DNA from: Clostridia bacterium
GTDB taxonomy: Bacteria > Bacillota > Clostridia > Oscillospirales > Acutalibacteraceae
Reading direction: 5' to 3'
Length of the DNA stretch: 64,000 nt
Assembly (NCBI GenBank): GCA_017409475.1
Contig: JAFQSP010000003.1
Coordinates: 1-64,000, forward strand
Shown: piece after piece, positions 61,311 through 64,000 of the stretch
How the letters are laid out: each line of letters starts with the position of its first letter
Position numbering within the stretch: the stretch's first letter is position 1
Program-made: the position numbers and the translations under genes
The notes under the pieces: generated by a model
What the model saw: the letters and a program-made list of their open reading frames with translations, nothing else
The model's database searches: none
Told to the model about the DNA's origin: nothing

Positions 61311-62969
61311 TTATTCTTTTGTTCCTAAGATTAGCCAGTCAATAACTCGGTCTGTTGAGCCACCGTCCTGATATTCAAAGTTTTTATCTCTAAACGGTGC
61401 AACCTTTTCTTGTTCAAAATCATTTGTCCCAATCGCCTTCATTAGCTCGCCAAAGGTTTTTACGATTTTACCCGGAACAAATGTTTCAAACGGCTCATAA
61501 AAATCGCGTGACGATATATATCCTTCAAGGTCGAATGCATAAAACAGCATAGGAATATTGAGGCTGGATGCCTCATAAACAACCGACGAATAGTCGGTTA
61601 TGAGAAGGTCGGTAATAAAAAGAATATCGTTAATTTCGCGATATTCAGACGCGTCAATCATAACGTCTTTAAATTCGTCAGGAATAAAAATCGGCGTTTT
61701 GACAAATGGGTGCATTTTAAAAATTACAACGCTGTCGGTTGATTTGCAATAATCGCCGAGCGCCTGCATATTAATTTTACCAAAGGGATAGTGAGCGCTT
61801 TTGGCGCCGTTACCTCGGAAGGTTGGAGCAAAGAGAATAACATTTTTACCTCTTGCTTGCTCAAATGCCGCATACATTCTTTCTTTAACTTCAGTTTTAT
61901 ATTCGTCATTAAAGAAAATATCGGTGCGAGGTACTCCTGTTGGATAAACCTTGCTTTCGTCTATGCCAAATGCTTCGGAGTAAAATTTTGATACGTGGGT
62001 TGAGCTTGCAATTGCGTGAGTATAAAGCTTATGTGATTTTGATTTAATAATTGGGCCTCCGGGCTTTCCAAGTCGGCTGAATCCAACCGTTTTAAATGCA
62101 CCGCAAGCATGCCATACCTGAATGATTTTAACATTCTTTTTATATTTAACCAGCTGAATAGTGGGGTTAAAGTCATCGATAAGTATAATATCAGCACGAC
62201 CAAGCAAGAAAGGCATTTTGAATTTATCGAAGAATGAGCGTCTTGTTTTCAGACTTTCTTTAAACATCATATAAATGGTGTATTGCTTATCGAGCCCTCT
62301 TTCGCACATTCTGTCATAAATTAGACCAAGGTTTCCACCAATTTCAGCACGTGAATCGGATGTAAAAAGAACATTTTTACCCGAATGTGGTAAAAGGCTA
62401 GCCGAATAATAAATAATTTTAAACCACGATTTATTGAACCAGTAAACAAGCGGTTTAAATAATTTCACAAATCCTTTTATGAATTTGACAAGAGCATTCT
62501 TCTTATTCGGATGCTGATAAAAAATATCAAGAGTTAATCCGCCTTTTGAGTTTAGGGTTGGATTTGACTGATAATAATGCTTTGCGCTTTTAGTGAATTT
62601 TTTATTAAAACGCTGAATTTTTATCGACTTATCGTTACAATATACATATTCGTCTTCTATCCCATCATCACAGAAAAGGTCATCCGAAATTTTAGGCATA
62701 TATGTTACACCGGTGACATTATCATGTGCCATCAAGGTCCATTCGCCGTCATCAAGATAGCTGCAATTTACGTTTACTGTGGTGACGTTGAGACGTATGA
62801 GATAGTATCCGTCAATAAATTGAACCGATTTAAGCGGTAAGGAAACGTCTCCGTTGGTGAGAGAAAATAAAACCGAACCTTCATCAATATTCTTTATCTT
62901 ACCTGCAATATTGAGTATAACTCGTTCCCATTTTATGCTGTCAATAGTGATACACGGTGTATAGTCCAT
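61311..62969 (-). CDS. CDP-glycerol glycerophosphotransferase family protein 2
   Basis: This 552-residue paralogue of the preceding enzyme shares QVWHACGAFKTVGFSRLG, FAPTFRGNGAKSAHYP, FKMHPFVKTP and ITDYSSVVYEASSLNIPMLFYAFD. Its N-terminal part is longer (about 170 residues, beta-rich, then a short hydrophobic stretch LVYWFNKSWFKIIYYSASLL) that may bind the membrane. The two paralogues may act as primase and polymerase, as TagB and TagF do. The gene starts 15 bp after the ABC ATPase gene ends. Confidence 0.9.
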   Translation of the reverse strand: MDYTPCITIDSIKWERVILNIAGKIKNIDEGSVLFSLTNGDVSLPLKSVQFIDGYYLIRLNVTTVNVNCSYLDDGEWTLMAHDNVTGVTYMPKISDDLFCDDGIEDEYVYCNDKSIKIQRFNKKFTKSAKHYYQSNPTLNSKGGLTLDIFYQHPNKKNALVKFIKGFVKLFKPLVYWFNKSWFKIIYYSASLLPHSGKNVLFTSDSRAEIGGNLGLIYDRMCERGLDKQYTIYMMFKESLKTRRSFFDKFKMPFLLGRADIILIDDFNPTIQLVKYKKNVKIIQVWHACGAFKTVGFSRLGKPGGPIIKSKSHKLYTHAIASSTHVSKFYSEAFGIDESKVYPTGVPRTDIFFNDEYKTEVKERMYAAFEQARGKNVILFAPTFRGNGAKSAHYPFGKINMQALGDYCKSTDSVVIFKMHPFVKTPIFIPDEFKDVMIDASEYREINDILFITDLLITDYSSVVYEASSLNIPMLFYAFDLEGYISSRDFYEPFETFVPGKIVKTFGELMKAIGTNDFEQEKVAPFRDKNFEYQDGGSTDRVIDWLILGTKE

Positions 62970-62984
62970 TTTTAAATTAATCCT

Positions 62985-64000
62985 TTACTGATTGGTGAAT
63001 TTGTACGAAAGAGAAACAATGCCGCTTCCGACATAGTTTGTTTGTGTAACGGTGAATTTGCGTTTATTAGAAAAGCCGACAAAGAAGGTTGAATCATTAT
63101 CCCAAAGCTCACCCGAAAGAAGATAGGTGCCTTCAAGCAGGGGAGGTGAGTCAATTTTTATCTCGAGCGAATGTTTGCCAATCCTTCCGTCTATGAGACT
63201 GTTGGCATTTCTTTTATCGCTCATGAAAATAAGCTTTTTTTCCGCATCTCTTACAGTGAATCCGAAATTGAGCTTTTCGATTTCCTTTTTAACCTCGTAA
63301 TCAAAGCGGACGGTTATATCTTCGCCACGTTTAAATTCGGTAGTTTTTTCGTCGTCTGAATTAAACATAGCGAAGTTCTTTACCTGTAAAATATCCTTCT
63401 TTTCGGTAGGAAAGTCCTTGCTTTTTTCGGCTTGACTGGCTGTAATTCGTGCCTTTTCCTTTTTTAAAAAGTCCTCGTATTTAAGTATAACAGAGCCCAA
63501 ATCTCCGTAATCCATCAATTTTCCTTCGTTAATCCAAAGCCCCATTGTACAAAATGCTTTAACTGTAAAAAGGGAATGGCTGACGAACAAAATTGTCTTA
63601 CCTTCCTTGCGGAATTGCTTCATTTTTTCGATGCATTTAAGCTTAAAAATATCGTCGCCGACCGCAAGCACTTCATCAACAACGAGAATGTCGGGGTCAA
63701 CGTTTACTGAAACGGCAAAGCCGAGCCTCGATTTCATTCCGCTTGAATATGTTCGTACCGGACGGTTGATATAGTCGCCAATATCGGCAAAATCGGTAAT
63801 ATCGTTAATTTTTTTTTCGATTTCTGCTTTTGGTATACCCATCGAAATGGCCTTAAGATAAATATTTTCTATACCGGTAAGCTCGGGGTCAAATCCGCTT
63901 GTGAGTTCGAGCATGGCCGAAATTTTTCCGTTCGATTCTATTTCACCCGATGTTTGCTTCGCAACGCCTGTTATTATTTTTAGAAGGGTTGATTTTCCCG
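62985..64000 (-). CDS. Teichoic acid/polysaccharide ABC exporter ATPase (partial)
   Basis: The gene runs off the right edge: the visible product begins at the P-loop (GKSTLLKIITGVAKQTSGE) and so lacks its N-terminus. ABC signature TYSSGMKSRLGFAVSVNVDP, Walker B ILVVDEVLAVGD and switch His in LFVSHSLFTVKAF are present. The last ~130 residues form a Wzt-type beta-sandwich (FKRGEDITVRFDYEVKK) that usually recognises the modified chain end before export. It resembles TagH/Wzt and should work with a TagG/Wzm permease beyond the window. Confidence 0.9.
   Translation of the reverse strand, partial: GKSTLLKIITGVAKQTSGEIESNGKISAMLELTSGFDPELTGIENIYLKAISMGIPKAEIEKKINDITDFADIGDYINRPVRTYSSGMKSRLGFAVSVNVDPDILVVDEVLAVGDDIFKLKCIEKMKQFRKEGKTILFVSHSLFTVKAFCTMGLWINEGKLMDYGDLGSVILKYEDFLKKEKARITASQAEKSKDFPTEKKDILQVKNFAMFNSDDEKTTEFKRGEDITVRFDYEVKKEIEKLNFGFTVRDAEKKLIFMSDKRNANSLIDGRIGKHSLEIKIDSPPLLEGTYLLSGELWDNDSTFFVGFSNKRKFTVTQTNYVGSGIVSLSYKFTNQ

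Overview
The window reads as a chromosomal segment of an anaerobic, endospore-forming, low-to-mid GC Firmicute of class Clostridia, most likely an Oscillospiraceae/Ruminococcaceae-type gut or rumen bacterium. Evidence: cotJABC spore coat operon, gpr spore protease, the conserved hprK-murB-rapZ-whiA-dnaE-pfkA order, ferredoxin-linked 2-oxoacid oxidoreductase, T-boxes, Firmicutes-type 6S RNA, acetate kinase, glycogen and maltodextrin enzymes, and a short palindromic intergenic repeat of a type I recall as common in gut Clostridia. No phage, insertion sequence, CRISPR array, rRNA or tRNA gene was seen.

Layout. 1-9.7 kb: 3' end of an unidentified structured RNA, PAP2 phosphatase, VanZ protein whose tail is encoded by a palindromic repeat, class A PBP, HtrA protease, PqqD-like protein, cotJABC, a two-gene copper-sensor operon (csoR plus a 49-residue desulforedoxin-like protein), and a GT4 glycosyltransferase. 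9.7-21 kb: hprK, glucokinase, murB, rapZ, whiA and dnaE, then pfkA, dCMP deaminase, GH27 alpha-galactosidase. 21-27.4 kb: histidine phosphatase, nrdR with candidate NrdR boxes, YpsA-like SLOG protein, gpr, rpsT, 6S RNA, a DUF1292 protein, a ~390-nt four-repeat small RNA of unknown class, and two membrane proteins. 27.4-31 kb: ZTP riboswitch, guaB and fhs. 31-42.3 kb: two adjacent T-box operons (below). 42.3-48.5 kb: glyA, a mutarotase-like protein, tmcAL, ackA, a DUF218 protein and an ECF S component. 48.5-57.5 kb: sugar ABC transporter, malQ, DtxR-like regulator, lipoprotein, glgP, phosphoesterase. 57.5-64 kb: three small Clostridia-type proteins, an ATP-grasp protein, and a teichoic-acid-like polymer cluster (two CDP-glycerol glycerophosphotransferase paralogues and the ABC export ATPase, cut by the window edge).

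The most interesting block is 31.0-42.3 kb. A T-box with a valine (GTA) specifier precedes an HTH-cupin-acyl-CoA-ligase fusion, a P-loop ATPase, a complete VorDBAC-type oxidoreductase and ilvE. A second T-box with a leucine (CTC) specifier precedes a LeuA homologue that has lost its catalytic metal ligands but kept the leucine-regulatory domain, then a TIM-barrel/acyl-CoA-synthetase fusion. T-boxes switch genes on when the cognate amino acid is scarce, so I infer that these operons make branched-chain amino acids from branched short-chain fatty acids: acid to acyl-CoA, reductive carboxylation to the 2-oxoacid, then transamination. That route is known biochemically from rumen bacteria; the gene set and its regulation here are the candidate new system.

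Second-tier points are the four-unit small RNA at 25.3-25.7 kb, the csoR/desulforedoxin-like operon, and a guaB product that closely resembles the IMP dehydrogenase of the protist Tritrichomonas foetus. All calls come from reading the sequence; no searches or folding programs were run. Gene starts were often moved inward from the longest reading frame where a ribosome binding site decided the matter.
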